A stretch of DNA of 41,909 nt, taken from a virus. The stretch is taken from positions 1-41,909 of the IMG/VR virus record IMGVR_UViG_3300042475_005476. The stretch is one strand, 5' to 3'. Both the position numbers and the translations under genes were made by a program. Shown in pieces: positions 30,803 to 38,000 of the stretch (positions are counted from its first letter, which is position 1; the number at the start of each line of letters is the position of its first letter). Under the pieces are notes generated by a model. It had not been told where the DNA came from, made no database searches, and saw only the letters and a list, made by a program, of their open reading frames with translations.

Positions 30803-32806
30803 TTATGCAGGGAATTCAGCTCCTGTTGGAGTTAAATTGAAGTCAATTACAATAAATTCAGCTGTTTTAACAGGCTGTAAATAGATCGCACCTCTTAACT
30901 CATTTCTGTCAATTACATCAGGACCGTTGTTTGAAGCATCCATTACAACTTTGAAAGCATACAAACCTTGGTTTTGTTGAACTGTTTCTAAGTATGGGTT
31001 AACAACACTCAAGAAGCTGTTTCTGGTTTGTAATGAGTTAGGTTCAAACACCAAGTTCTGAGAAACTGTACCAATGAATGATTTTAGAGCAATCAATAGT
31101 CTTCTAACGTTAACTCTATCAAGAGCTGTAGACAAGGTCTGTAATGTTTTCTGACCGTAAACTACAACACCAGTACCTGGGAAGGTAGCGATTGGGTTAA
31201 TTTTATTGTTGTAAAGAGTATCTCTTAAACTTCTTGGTAAAGTCTTTTCAGGAGTTATAACATTAGGCATAGTACCTCTGGTGAAACCAGCAGGTGCGAA
31301 CCATGCTTCAGAAGTATTATCATTATAAACATACACTGAAGGGATAACAGTTGAAGCGGGGCACCAAACATTAGCACTAGTATCTTCGTTTCTAACTAGT
31401 AACCAAGGCCAGTAAGCTGCAGCATAGTTAGTGTTTAACAAATTAGCTTGACCTACAACATCTGAGGTGGAAGAATTAAAATTAACTAAGTCAATTGGTA
31501 AAATACTATCACCTCTGTTAGTTGTGTTGGTTATAAGAGTATCAAGGACAGTTTTATGAGCTGCAAATTCATAAATCAAACCAGGAACACTAATTACATT
31601 AAATGCATACTGATCTTTGTTTCTTAATAAGTTAATTGAAGCTGTATAGTTAGCGGCGGTTAAACCTTGAACATTGGTTTCTGTAATATCACCATACCAC
31701 TTAACTTCACCGGCCGCAAATAAATTACCTGTACCTCCTGTAAAACCACCATTTTGGAGAATAGGTAATGAAGAAGTGAATTGGGATTTAAAATTACCAG
31801 CGCCATCTAAATAATATGGGGTAGGTTTCTCAACACTACTAACAATAATATATTTACTCTTATTTGGATATTCACCGTCTACAGTGATATAAGCATCAGT
31901 ACCATCTAATCCTTGTGTAAAGGTTTGGTTACCAATTACTTTAGCGATATAATCATCTCTAGTTGGGTCAAGAGATACAGCTCTCCATGTTTCAAGAATA
32001 GTTTTATCAGCAGTTCTATCATCACCTTGTCTAACTAATAAGGTAAAGGTACCAGAAGCACTGTCAACCTGAGAAATTTCAAATCTTAAGTTGTAATTAG
32101 AACCAGAATCAAGAGCACCAGCCGCGCTTTGATCATTACCAGAGTTCATAACTATACCTTGAGAAATAGTTTTTAAAGTAAATGATGAAGCATTTATAAT
32201 ATCTTGGTCACGTAAAGTAAACACTAAATTATTACCCCCACTTTTTGATCCCGCAAAAGATTGAGAAGGGAAGGTTATATTTTGACCAACAGTGAATGTT
32301 CCTCCTTGAGCTGTAATTGTTACAGAAGATAAAGAATTTGAAGCTGCTAAAGTTATTGAAGCAGTAACATTAGCTCCTGAAGCAGATCCTATAAGGGCTG
32401 TGCTTAAAGCTGATCCTGTAAGGTTAAAGGTTCCGGATACAGCTGTTAAAAGAGCGTCACGAGTTGTTCTTAAAGTTGTTCCTTCTACCTCACTCTCTAC
32501 AATAGTTTCAGCTGATGTGAATGTTCCGCTAGCTACTCTAGTAACTAATAAATTAGTTCCACCTTGCTTAAAGTAGTTTTGGGCTGAGATGTTGGTAAGG
32601 TAAGAATAGGGTAAACCACCACTAACTATAGCTCCACCAAATCTGGTTAAGAATTCACTATAAGTGGTAACAGTTGTTGGGATTCCAACAGGTCCTAAAA
32701 CTGTAGGACCTATAATAGCTGCACCTATAGGAGCAGCGGCCGCCTCAAGGACGGTAGGGACATTTTCATTATAAAATACCCCTGGGGAAATTATTTGTTC
32801 TGCCAT
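30803..32806 (-). CDS. 18: tail sheath protein (gp18-like)
   Basis: A 667-residue protein (T4 gp18 has 659). The N-terminus reads MAEQIISPGVFYNENVPTVL and AAPIGAAIIGPTVLGPVG, then YSEFLTRFGGA and AQNYFKQGGTNLLVTRV, classic contractile-sheath motifs. A beta-rich, Ser/Thr-rich insertion lies at about 110-290. The conserved C-terminal region includes RVNVRRLLIALKSFIG and YLQPVKTAEFIVIDFNLTP followed by TGAEFPA, which is the interlocking arm typical of sheath proteins. It forms the contractile outer tail and must be one of the most abundant virion proteins. It lies upstream of the tube gene. Confidence 0.95.
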   Translation of the reverse strand: MAEQIISPGVFYNENVPTVLEAAAAPIGAAIIGPTVLGPVGIPTTVTTYSEFLTRFGGAIVSGGLPYSYLTNISAQNYFKQGGTNLLVTRVASGTFTSAETIVESEVEGTTLRTTRDALLTAVSGTFNLTGSALSTALIGSASGANVTASITLAASNSLSSVTITAQGGTFTVGQNITFPSQSFAGSKSGGNNLVFTLRDQDIINASSFTLKTISQGIVMNSGNDQSAAGALDSGSNYNLRFEISQVDSASGTFTLLVRQGDDRTADKTILETWRAVSLDPTRDDYIAKVIGNQTFTQGLDGTDAYITVDGEYPNKSKYIIVSSVEKPTPYYLDGAGNFKSQFTSSLPILQNGGFTGGTGNLFAAGEVKWYGDITETNVQGLTAANYTASINLLRNKDQYAFNVISVPGLIYEFAAHKTVLDTLITNTTNRGDSILPIDLVNFNSSTSDVVGQANLLNTNYAAAYWPWLLVRNEDTSANVWCPASTVIPSVYVYNDNTSEAWFAPAGFTRGTMPNVITPEKTLPRSLRDTLYNNKINPIATFPGTGVVVYGQKTLQTLSTALDRVNVRRLLIALKSFIGTVSQNLVFEPNSLQTRNSFLSVVNPYLETVQQNQGLYAFKVVMDASNNGPDVIDRNELRGAIYLQPVKTAEFIVIDFNLTPTGAEFPA

Positions 32807-32838
32807 GTTATTAATAAAAGGTTAAAAAATTGTTGTCT

Positions 32839-32853
32839 AACATAAATACCATA
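32839..32853 (-). promoter_or_regulatory. TGGTATTTATGTTAGAC motif before sheath gene
   Basis: The coding strand in the 63-base gap upstream of the sheath gene reads CTATGGTATTTATGTTAGAC (core at 32841-32848). It is a weaker match to the recurring motif, 34 bases before the ATG. Confidence 0.35.
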
Positions 32854-32869
32854 GAAAATTTCAAAAAAA

Positions 32870-33121
32870 TTAAGTTTTAGTGAAAATACCTTCTTCAATA
32901 TTTATTGTACCATTACCATATTTTTGGGTCAATTCTTGAGCTATATCTTTTTCTTTAGTTCTTATGTTTTCTAAAAGTTCTAATAAACCTTTTTTTTGCA
33001 GTTCAAGAAGTTGAATTTGATATTCAAGTTGCCCAAATGAATTAATTAAAGAGTCTTGTTGGTCTTGTAATTCTTTTATTTGAAGGATTTCACTTTCAGT
33101 TAATTTTGTAACATTTTCCAT
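32870..33121 (-). CDS. small coiled-coil protein, 83 aa
   Basis: An 83-residue, Glu/Gln/Leu/Lys-rich protein (VTKLTESEILQIKELQDQ, then LINSFGQLEYQIQLLELQKK and LLELLENIRTKEKDIAQEL). Residues 8-70 show clear heptad spacing of Leu/Ile, so it should form a coiled coil. The C-terminus (YGNGTINIEEGIFTKT) is not helical. I do not recognise a family. It lies between the gp15-like and sheath genes, where T4 has gp16 and gp17 (terminase), so it is a local insertion or replacement. Its placement suggests tail assembly, but no direct evidence exists. A promoter-like motif lies immediately upstream. Confidence 0.65.
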   Translation of the reverse strand: MENVTKLTESEILQIKELQDQQDSLINSFGQLEYQIQLLELQKKGLLELLENIRTKEKDIAQELTQKYGNGTINIEEGIFTKT

Positions 33122-33122
33122 G

Positions 33123-33136
33123 AATATAAATATGGA
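33123..33136 (-). promoter_or_regulatory. CCATATTTATATTC motif before coiled-coil gene
   Basis: The coding strand reads TTTCCATATTTATATTCATG, placing the core (33125-33132) three bases before the ATG at 33121. If this is a promoter the mRNA would be nearly leaderless; alternatively it is a translational leader element. Confidence 0.4.
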
Positions 33137-33151
33137 AATTTTCTTGTAAAA

Positions 33152-34087
33152 TTAAAGATTAGTATTGATATCTTCTATAAAATTATTAGCTGAAGTTCTC
33201 CCTAAATTTTCTATATTTTCAGAACTAATATTAACTTGAGAAGTACTTGAATACTTTTTAATAGCGTTAAGATCCTTTTGAATCACATCAGGAATTATAT
33301 AGCCATTTAATTTAATTTCAAAAGATCCTCTAACTGTACGTTGTTGTCCAACATTTAATTCTGTTATAGTTTGATATGAACCTATATTAGCTTTAAATTT
33401 AAATCTTTGAGGATCACCCCAATATGAATCAGCAGCGTAGTTTATAGCTTCTACAATTTTGTTTAATTGTTCCATATAATATGTGTATATCATACAAGAA
33501 TAATTAAGGGTTACAAAGTCAGGTATTACAATAGCTTGATAAGTTTTTATAGGGGTAGCTCCATTTAATACACTTAATTGATTATAAAAATTTTGTTTAG
33601 TATATTTTTGCTGAAAAATAGCATATGTCTGAGGAAAATTGGAGTCAACTTTAGAAGTCATTCCTCTATTTCTATCAATTGATGTTCTTTTGTACATGAT
33701 AAGTGGAGCCATAATCCTACCATTTACATCTCTGTAATAACCATCACGTTGAACTGATTTCCATCTTTCAGGAGAACCATAAATTACAGGTACAGCTACT
33801 CTGGCTCCGTTTTGAGAAACAAAAGGTTTAATAACATTATCAAAATAATACTTAATAGTCTCGTCAATGTCTTTTAAACCTATAGTAAAAGGTTTCCAAG
33901 GATCATCTTTAAGAGAAGTTTGAGCTGCTCTAGCAGGATTAACTACTTGATCATTAATTCTATTATCAGCTGTTGCTCGAGTTGGAATAGGGTCATTAGG
34001 TACTCCATATGTTTGACGAGATTGAACATAGTCATTTGAAATCTCAAGTTGAGACTTTGGTATTGGGATTTTTCCTTGTTCAGCCAT
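33152..34087 (-). CDS. 15: gp15-like tail terminator / sheath-completion protein
   Basis: A 311-residue protein resembling T4 gp15 (272 residues), which caps the tail and joins it to the neck. Matching landmarks in order are VAVPVIYGSPERW (T4: RVPITYASKEHF), RIMAPLIMYKRTSID, FVTLNYSCMIYTYYMEQLNK followed by IVEAINYA (T4: ELSIFTRYEDDMFQIVEQIL), and RTVRGSFEIKLNGYIIPD (T4: RRIEWSLTFEVNGWMYPP). The resemblance was judged from memory. The N-terminal 60 residues are an extra charged segment with several Pro and Arg. It follows the gp14-like gene with a TAATG overlap and precedes the sheath, as expected. Confidence is good on pattern and context. Confidence 0.75.
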   Translation of the reverse strand: MAEQGKIPIPKSQLEISNDYVQSRQTYGVPNDPIPTRATADNRINDQVVNPARAAQTSLKDDPWKPFTIGLKDIDETIKYYFDNVIKPFVSQNGARVAVPVIYGSPERWKSVQRDGYYRDVNGRIMAPLIMYKRTSIDRNRGMTSKVDSNFPQTYAIFQQKYTKQNFYNQLSVLNGATPIKTYQAIVIPDFVTLNYSCMIYTYYMEQLNKIVEAINYAADSYWGDPQRFKFKANIGSYQTITELNVGQQRTVRGSFEIKLNGYIIPDVIQKDLNAIKKYSSTSQVNISSENIENLGRTSANNFIEDINTNL

Positions 34088-34596
34088 TATAATCTTTCTT
34101 TAGTTATTCCAAATTTATCAGCTGGCTCATAATGAGCTTTACATAAAACTGAGTAGTTAGAACCAAAATCACTTAAACCTGGGTTTAATGGATTGGATTC
34201 ATTTGGGAAGTCTGGGTTTTTTCCAAGTAGATATTGGTTAGCAGTAATACTGTCTATTTCATAATATCCATTTTGGTATAAAATTAAATCTCCTATTTCG
34301 GGTACTAACTTAGCATCAACTAAATCTTCTCTTAAGAAATAAAAGTTTATGATCCAATTAAAATCTACCCCAAATTCATTTTCTTCATATGCTTGGTCTT
34401 CTCTATTAATTAAACAATTAAATAAGATAGGACCATCATAGTACTTTCCACCAGCAGCTTCACCATATAAATTAAAAGTAGTTTGAGCTAATCTTAATTT
34501 ATAAAAAGAACATTGTTGGGTTATGATATCCCCCATCAACTCTCGAGTGACAGTTGTAAATAAATTAATATCCCTGGACCTTCCAAATAGTGCCAT
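34087..34596 (-). CDS. 14: gp14-like neck protein, 169 aa
   Basis: A 169-residue protein starting MALFGRSRDINLFTTVTREL, then MGDIITQQCSFYKLRLAQTT. This R-D-x-x-L-F-x-x-x-N/T-R-E-L-x-x-D-I-I-x-Q pattern is characteristic of T4-like neck protein gp14. It continues NLYGEAAGGKYYDGPILFNC, FNWIINFYFLREDLVDA and GDLILYQNGYYEID. T4 gp14 is longer (256 residues), so this is a compact version. It forms the head-tail connector together with gp13. It is coupled to both neighbours by TAATG overlaps, which supports balanced production of the neck proteins. Confidence 0.68.
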   Translation of the reverse strand: MALFGRSRDINLFTTVTRELMGDIITQQCSFYKLRLAQTTFNLYGEAAGGKYYDGPILFNCLINREDQAYEENEFGVDFNWIINFYFLREDLVDAKLVPEIGDLILYQNGYYEIDSITANQYLLGKNPDFPNESNPLNPGLSDFGSNYSVLCKAHYEPADKFGITKERL

Positions 34597-35747
34597 TAGC
34601 CAACATAAATTGTGTAAGGTACATTATTTAATTCTTTTTGTAAACTATCAGATTCTAAAGCTCGTTTTTCTAACAATTTAGTTCTTGAAGTTTCATCTAA
34701 ATAAGCTCTTAATCTTTCAATTAAAGCTGTTTTTTCAGCTGTAGCCGCTGATATTAAATCTCCATGATTTAAAGTTACTTCAGCATTAGGTATAGGAACA
34801 GTTGTATATTTACCTCTAATATAACCTAACATTTCTTTACATAATGCTAAAGTATATTCAAATACCCATTGTCTACCTATAGAATTTATATAAGAATATC
34901 TTGGATTAGTATAAGGAGCATTTGAAACATTAGTTATTTTACCTTGTCCCATACTACCAGATACAATAGGATTATTACGGTCTGATTTTAAAATATATTC
35001 AAAAAATAATTTTTGGTCTGAGAAAGGGATAGGGAATATTCTAAGTTGGTTATTAATTACTTCAAAACTGTAGTTTGATTTTCTAATTTGATCATTAAAT
35101 TCAATGGCTTGAATCTTTTGTAAATCATAATTAATAGGCATTAATAAGAAATTAATACCTGGTGAGTATGAACCAAATTCAAAAGCTTGGAGTAAACCTT
35201 GAACATCAGTACCTGTACCAGCGTAGGGGTCAAAATATCTTATAATTGGTGGGACTGATTCATAAAAAATTCTCTTAATTTCTAAATTACCAGCATCAAT
35301 ACTTTGACTAATAGCCCATTCATTTAAGTTATATTTTTGAACATTTCTTTTTAAATCTAAACTACCTGTTCTCCAAGTCACATTACCCCCCACCCCAGCT
35401 TCAACACCATATTGTTCAGAAATTCTAACAATAGCTCCTAAATTAGGACGTGTTAAAGTATTATTTAAGTTTGAACCTGTTGGGGACCCTTCTAAAGATA
35501 GGAAATTTTGAGCTATTTGATAAGCATAAACCTCATTACCATATGTTGTTACCGCTTCTTCAAAAGCGGTATAAAAATTAATATCTTGTAATTCTACATC
35601 TACTAAGGGATATCCTAACCTACGAGCTACAAATATAGCTACTCTATCAGCATCTGTTTGGAAATCTGTGTCGTTATCATAAAACCCAAAAGGAGTATTA
35701 CCTGGGAAAAATGATGAGGAGCCTGGCCAGATAGAAGTGTTTGCCAT
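34596..35747 (-). CDS. 13: gp13-like neck / head-completion protein, 383 aa
   Basis: A 383-residue protein with PGNTPFGFYDNDTDFQTDAD, VAIFVARRLGYPLVDVELQD and INFYTAFEEAVTTYGNEVY. This opening recurs in T4-like marine phages in neck genes related to gp13. Later landmarks are YLNEW-type helical text, VPPIIRYFDPYAG, SFEVINNQLRIFPIPFSD and GRQWVFEYTLALCKEMLGY. The last part is a helix with EKTALIERLRAYLDETS. gp13 (309 residues in T4) is part of the connector that closes the filled head. It begins the 13-14-15 run and is preceded by a good promoter-like motif. The family assignment is by pattern and synteny. Confidence 0.65.
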   Translation of the reverse strand: MANTSIWPGSSSFFPGNTPFGFYDNDTDFQTDADRVAIFVARRLGYPLVDVELQDINFYTAFEEAVTTYGNEVYAYQIAQNFLSLEGSPTGSNLNNTLTRPNLGAIVRISEQYGVEAGVGGNVTWRTGSLDLKRNVQKYNLNEWAISQSIDAGNLEIKRIFYESVPPIIRYFDPYAGTGTDVQGLLQAFEFGSYSPGINFLLMPINYDLQKIQAIEFNDQIRKSNYSFEVINNQLRIFPIPFSDQKLFFEYILKSDRNNPIVSGSMGQGKITNVSNAPYTNPRYSYINSIGRQWVFEYTLALCKEMLGYIRGKYTTVPIPNAEVTLNHGDLISAATAEKTALIERLRAYLDETSRTKLLEKRALESDSLQKELNNVPYTIYVG

Positions 35748-35755
35748 AATATTTT

Positions 35756-35770
35756 GTTATAAATATTAAG
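35756..35770 (-). promoter_or_regulatory. CCTTAATATTTATAACAAA motif before gp13-like gene
   Basis: The coding strand reads TTCCTTAATATTTATAACAA, in which TAA is the stop of the upstream fibre gene. The core is at 35758-35765, ten bases before the ATG at 35747. It is a strong match to the recurring motif at the start of the neck-gene run. Confidence 0.52.
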
Positions 35771-36794
35771 GAAGAGAAGTCATTATAACAGCAGTTTGGT
35801 CTAAAATTGATGAAATATACAGTTGAGTTAGATTAAGAGATGCTCCTGATTGGTCAAAAAAGAAATAATAAGTATAACTTTGTCCTGGAGTTAGGTTTTC
35901 TATAATCCATTTAGAAGAAACCTCAAATATCCCTGAGTCTGTATTACCTGTGTTTTGAGGTAGAGAAAAGAAATCTTTATAATTTTTTACAGTTGTAAAA
36001 GATCCTGAAGTTGATGATAAGCCTATCTTATAGTAACGAATAGAGGATCCCATATTATTTTCAGATGATAAACTTATATTTGCTAACTCAACTAAGATTT
36101 TACCATTACTTGGAGATATAAAACTAGCTGAAAGATTAGTGAAAGAACCAGTAGTTGAACCACTGAGAGTTATAGTTTGGGTTGATGGAGCTAATTGATA
36201 TCCTATGACTCTACCTAAATTTTCATTATCTAAAACATAAGAAGCAGTTAAAGCATATGACGCACTAGTAGTCTGATCTGAAATTGATGAGGTTAATGAA
36301 TATGAAGATGATAGAGAATATGAAGCTGTTAGGGCATTAATAGCCCAAGAAGCAGTGTTAATATTAGTAGCCCAAGAGGCAGTGTTAGAATTAGTAGCCC
36401 AAGAAGATGTTATATTATAAGTACCAACAGGTAAGAATGAAGCAGTTAAAGCATTAGTAGCTAAAGAAGAACTAATTGAAAATGAAGAAGTCCCATTTAA
36501 ACTTCCTGTAAGAGATGAAGCTATAATATACCCTGAAGAAGAAATATTACCACTAGAAGTAATATGACCATTAGACCCGCTAGCCCAAACAGAACCTGTC
36601 ACTATTAAATCTGTGTGAGAGGTTATAGAACCAGGTATTCCTTGAAGACCTTGAGGGCCCACAGGGCCCTGAGGTCCTAAAGTTACTACTTCAACAACTG
36701 AACTAATAGGTTGGGTTAAATTAATAGTATTAGACCCTTGATCAGTTATTTGAACTGTAGTCCCTTCAGAAGAATTTATTTCAATAGTAGACAT
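35766..36794 (-). CDS. collagen-like repeat fibre, candidate whisker protein, 342 aa
   Basis: A 342-residue fibre. The N-terminus MSTIEINSSEGTTVQITDQG is followed by LGPQGPVGPQGLQGIPGS at about residues 55-72, a short collagen-like G-x-x run that would make a trimeric segment. Next comes a shaft of TGSLNGTSSF, NALTASFLPVGTYNITSSWA and NTASWATNINTASWAINAL repeats shared with the distant tail fibres, then a non-repeat C-terminal region (SFISPSNGKILVELANISL, YKIGLSST, YTYYFFFDQSGA). T4 places the whisker gene wac immediately before 13-14-15, and this gene sits in the same position. A neck-whisker or collar fibre is therefore plausible, but there is no sequence match to fibritin that I can see. 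Confidence 0.65.
   Translation of the reverse strand: MSTIEINSSEGTTVQITDQGSNTINLTQPISSVVEVVTLGPQGPVGPQGLQGIPGSITSHTDLIVTGSVWASGSNGHITSSGNISSSGYIIASSLTGSLNGTSSFSISSSLATNALTASFLPVGTYNITSSWATNSNTASWATNINTASWAINALTASYSLSSSYSLTSSISDQTTSASYALTASYVLDNENLGRVIGYQLAPSTQTITLSGSTTGSFTNLSASFISPSNGKILVELANISLSSENNMGSSIRYYKIGLSSTSGSFTTVKNYKDFFSLPQNTGNTDSGIFEVSSKWIIENLTPGQSYTYYFFFDQSGASLNLTQLYISSILDQTAVIMTSLP
36345..36480 (-). repeat. NTASWAT / NALTASF fibre repeat block
   Basis: Successive short units (NTASWATNINTASWAINALTA and the NALTASFLPVGTYNIT segment) lie here. The DNA of about 36400-36455 is nearly the same as copies at about 2500-2560 and 2760-2830, over 33 kb away. Confidence 0.75.
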
Positions 36795-37195
36795 TAATAT
36801 GATCCTTCAGTTATTTCTTTGGATAATTTGACTTTTCCTTCTAATAATCGAGTTACAGTGTAGCAATTTCCACTTCCTGATGAAATTTCAAGGTCATAGG
36901 AAGCCAAATCAAAATCTAACAAAGAAGAAGAAGCAGCTGAAATGTATATTCCTATAGTTCCTGAAGTAGGAGGGTTTAAACTTCTTGAACCACTCAAATT
37001 TAAGCCTGTACCACAAGGATCTAAACTACTAGATAAGGTAAGGTATAAAGCACTTGAACCTGGGGAAGGTCTAAGTTGCATTCTAGCCTGGTATCCTGTT
37101 AAGTCAACAGGATTTCCATTTGAATCTTTATAAGTTATCTCAAAATCTACAGTAGATCCTTGCTCTATAGTAAAAGAATATTTTCCGGCTGCCAT
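36794..37195 (-). CDS. small beta-rich structural protein, 133 aa
   Basis: A 133-residue protein beginning MAAGKYSFTIEQGSTVDFEI, then TYKDSNGNPVDLTGYQARMQ. The pattern F-x-I-x-Q-G-x-T...Y-x-D-x-x-G-x-P-x-D-L-T-G-Y-x-A-x-M-x-x-R recurs in phage baseplate or tail attachment proteins with an N-terminal BppU-like beta-sandwich, which suggests an Ig-like or attachment domain. The rest is Ser-rich, with GTIGIYISAASSSLLDFD and a terminal LLEGKVKLSKEIT strand. It follows PhoH by 11 bases and overlaps the whisker-like fibre by TAATG, so the two are probably made together, perhaps as anchor and fibre. No named function is assigned. Confidence 0.62.
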   Translation of the reverse strand: MAAGKYSFTIEQGSTVDFEITYKDSNGNPVDLTGYQARMQLRPSPGSSALYLTLSSSLDPCGTGLNLSGSRSLNPPTSGTIGIYISAASSSLLDFDLASYDLEISSGSGNCYTVTRLLEGKVKLSKEITEGSY

Positions 37196-37196
37196 A

Positions 37197-37212
37197 ATAA
37201 TAAATATTAAGG
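37197..37212 (-). promoter_or_regulatory. CCTTAATATTTATTATT motif after phoH
   Basis: The coding strand reads TCCTTAATATTTATTATTAT, including the phoH stop TAA, with its core at 37199-37206, only three bases before the ATG at 37195. It is the same motif as at 35756 with identical CCTTAATATTTAT. Confidence 0.45.
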
Positions 37213-37908
37213 ATTTATTAAATTCTCAGCATAATAATCTCTTAGATCTTCAACAATTTCATTTCTATGGTTTGAAGTAAGTGTTAAAGCTTCTAAATTC
37301 TTAATTTTCTTAGAGGCAGTATACAAAAATTTAAACCCAGAGTCACCTTTCTTTTTAAGGTCTATTTGATAGGTGTCACCACATACAATCATTTTAGAAC
37401 GTAAACCTAAACGAGTGACAATCATTTCCATTTGTTCATGGGTTACATTTTGAGCTTCATCAACTATAACACAAGAATCAACAAATGTTCTACCTCTCAT
37501 AAAAGAAACAGGTACAATTTCTATTTTACCGTCAGCTATAAGTTTTTCAACTTTTTCTTTATCATATAAGATAAATAGATTTTGGTATATAGGTTGGACC
37601 CAGGGATCCATTTTTTCTCGAAGATCTCCCGGTAAAAATCCAATTTCTTCTTTAGATACCGTGGGTCGTGTTATAATTATTTTTTCATATATTTTACGTA
37701 ATAATCCATCTAAAGCCACTTGACAAGCCAATAATGTTTTACCTGATCCAGCCTGTCCTGCTAATAATGTTATAGTATTATCTAATATTTTTTGTTTGGC
37801 TTCTTTTTGTTCCTCATTTAAATTAACTTTAAATTTAATTGGATTTTTCACTACTTTTTTTTCTCGAAAAATCTCCTCAGCCTCAGGGGTATTATTAAAG
37901 TGAGTCAT
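37207..37908 (-). CDS. phoH: PhoH-like P-loop ATPase
   Basis: A 233-residue PhoH-family protein. It has a Walker A motif GQAGSGKT at 51-58, IIITRPTV and LPGDLREKMDPWVQPIYQN, the FMRGRTF motif, a Walker B motif VIVDEAQN at 147-154 and CGDTYQIDL at 176-184. The conserved sites are intact, so nucleotide binding and hydrolysis are expected. PhoH-like proteins are frequent in marine phages and have been linked to phosphate regulation or RNA metabolism, but their role during infection is unsettled. It is the first gene after the capsid terminator and has its own promoter-like motif, within a structural region. It is about the usual size of phage PhoH. Confidence 0.93.
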   Translation of the reverse strand: MTHFNNTPEAEEIFREKKVVKNPIKFKVNLNEEQKEAKQKILDNTITLLAGQAGSGKTLLACQVALDGLLRKIYEKIIITRPTVSKEEIGFLPGDLREKMDPWVQPIYQNLFILYDKEKVEKLIADGKIEIVPVSFMRGRTFVDSCVIVDEAQNVTHEQMEMIVTRLGLRSKMIVCGDTYQIDLKKKGDSGFKFLYTASKKIKNLEALTLTSNHRNEIVEDLRDYYAENLINP

Positions 37909-37927
37909 AGAACATAAGGTTTTTTTG

Positions 37928-37941
37928 TTTATAAATATTAA
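37928..37941 (-). promoter_or_regulatory. TTTTAATATTTATAAACAAA motif before phoH
   Basis: Directly downstream of the capsid terminator the coding strand reads TTTTAATATTTATAAACAAA (core 37930-37937), 21 bases before the phoH ATG at 37908. Terminator-then-motif is the clearest case for a promoter function. Confidence 0.55.
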
Positions 37942-37976
37942 AAAAAAAGACCCGAAGCTAAGCTTCGGGTCCTTTT
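37940..37976 (-). terminator. intrinsic terminator after major capsid gene
   Basis: An uninterrupted stem GACCCGAAGCT / AGCTTCGGGTC around a tiny loop, followed on the coding strand by nine T, 25 bases after the capsid stop. It is the strongest terminator in the window and insulates the very highly expressed head genes from the tail region. Confidence 0.93.
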
Positions 37977-38000
37977 ATATTAAATTACTAACTTAATCGG

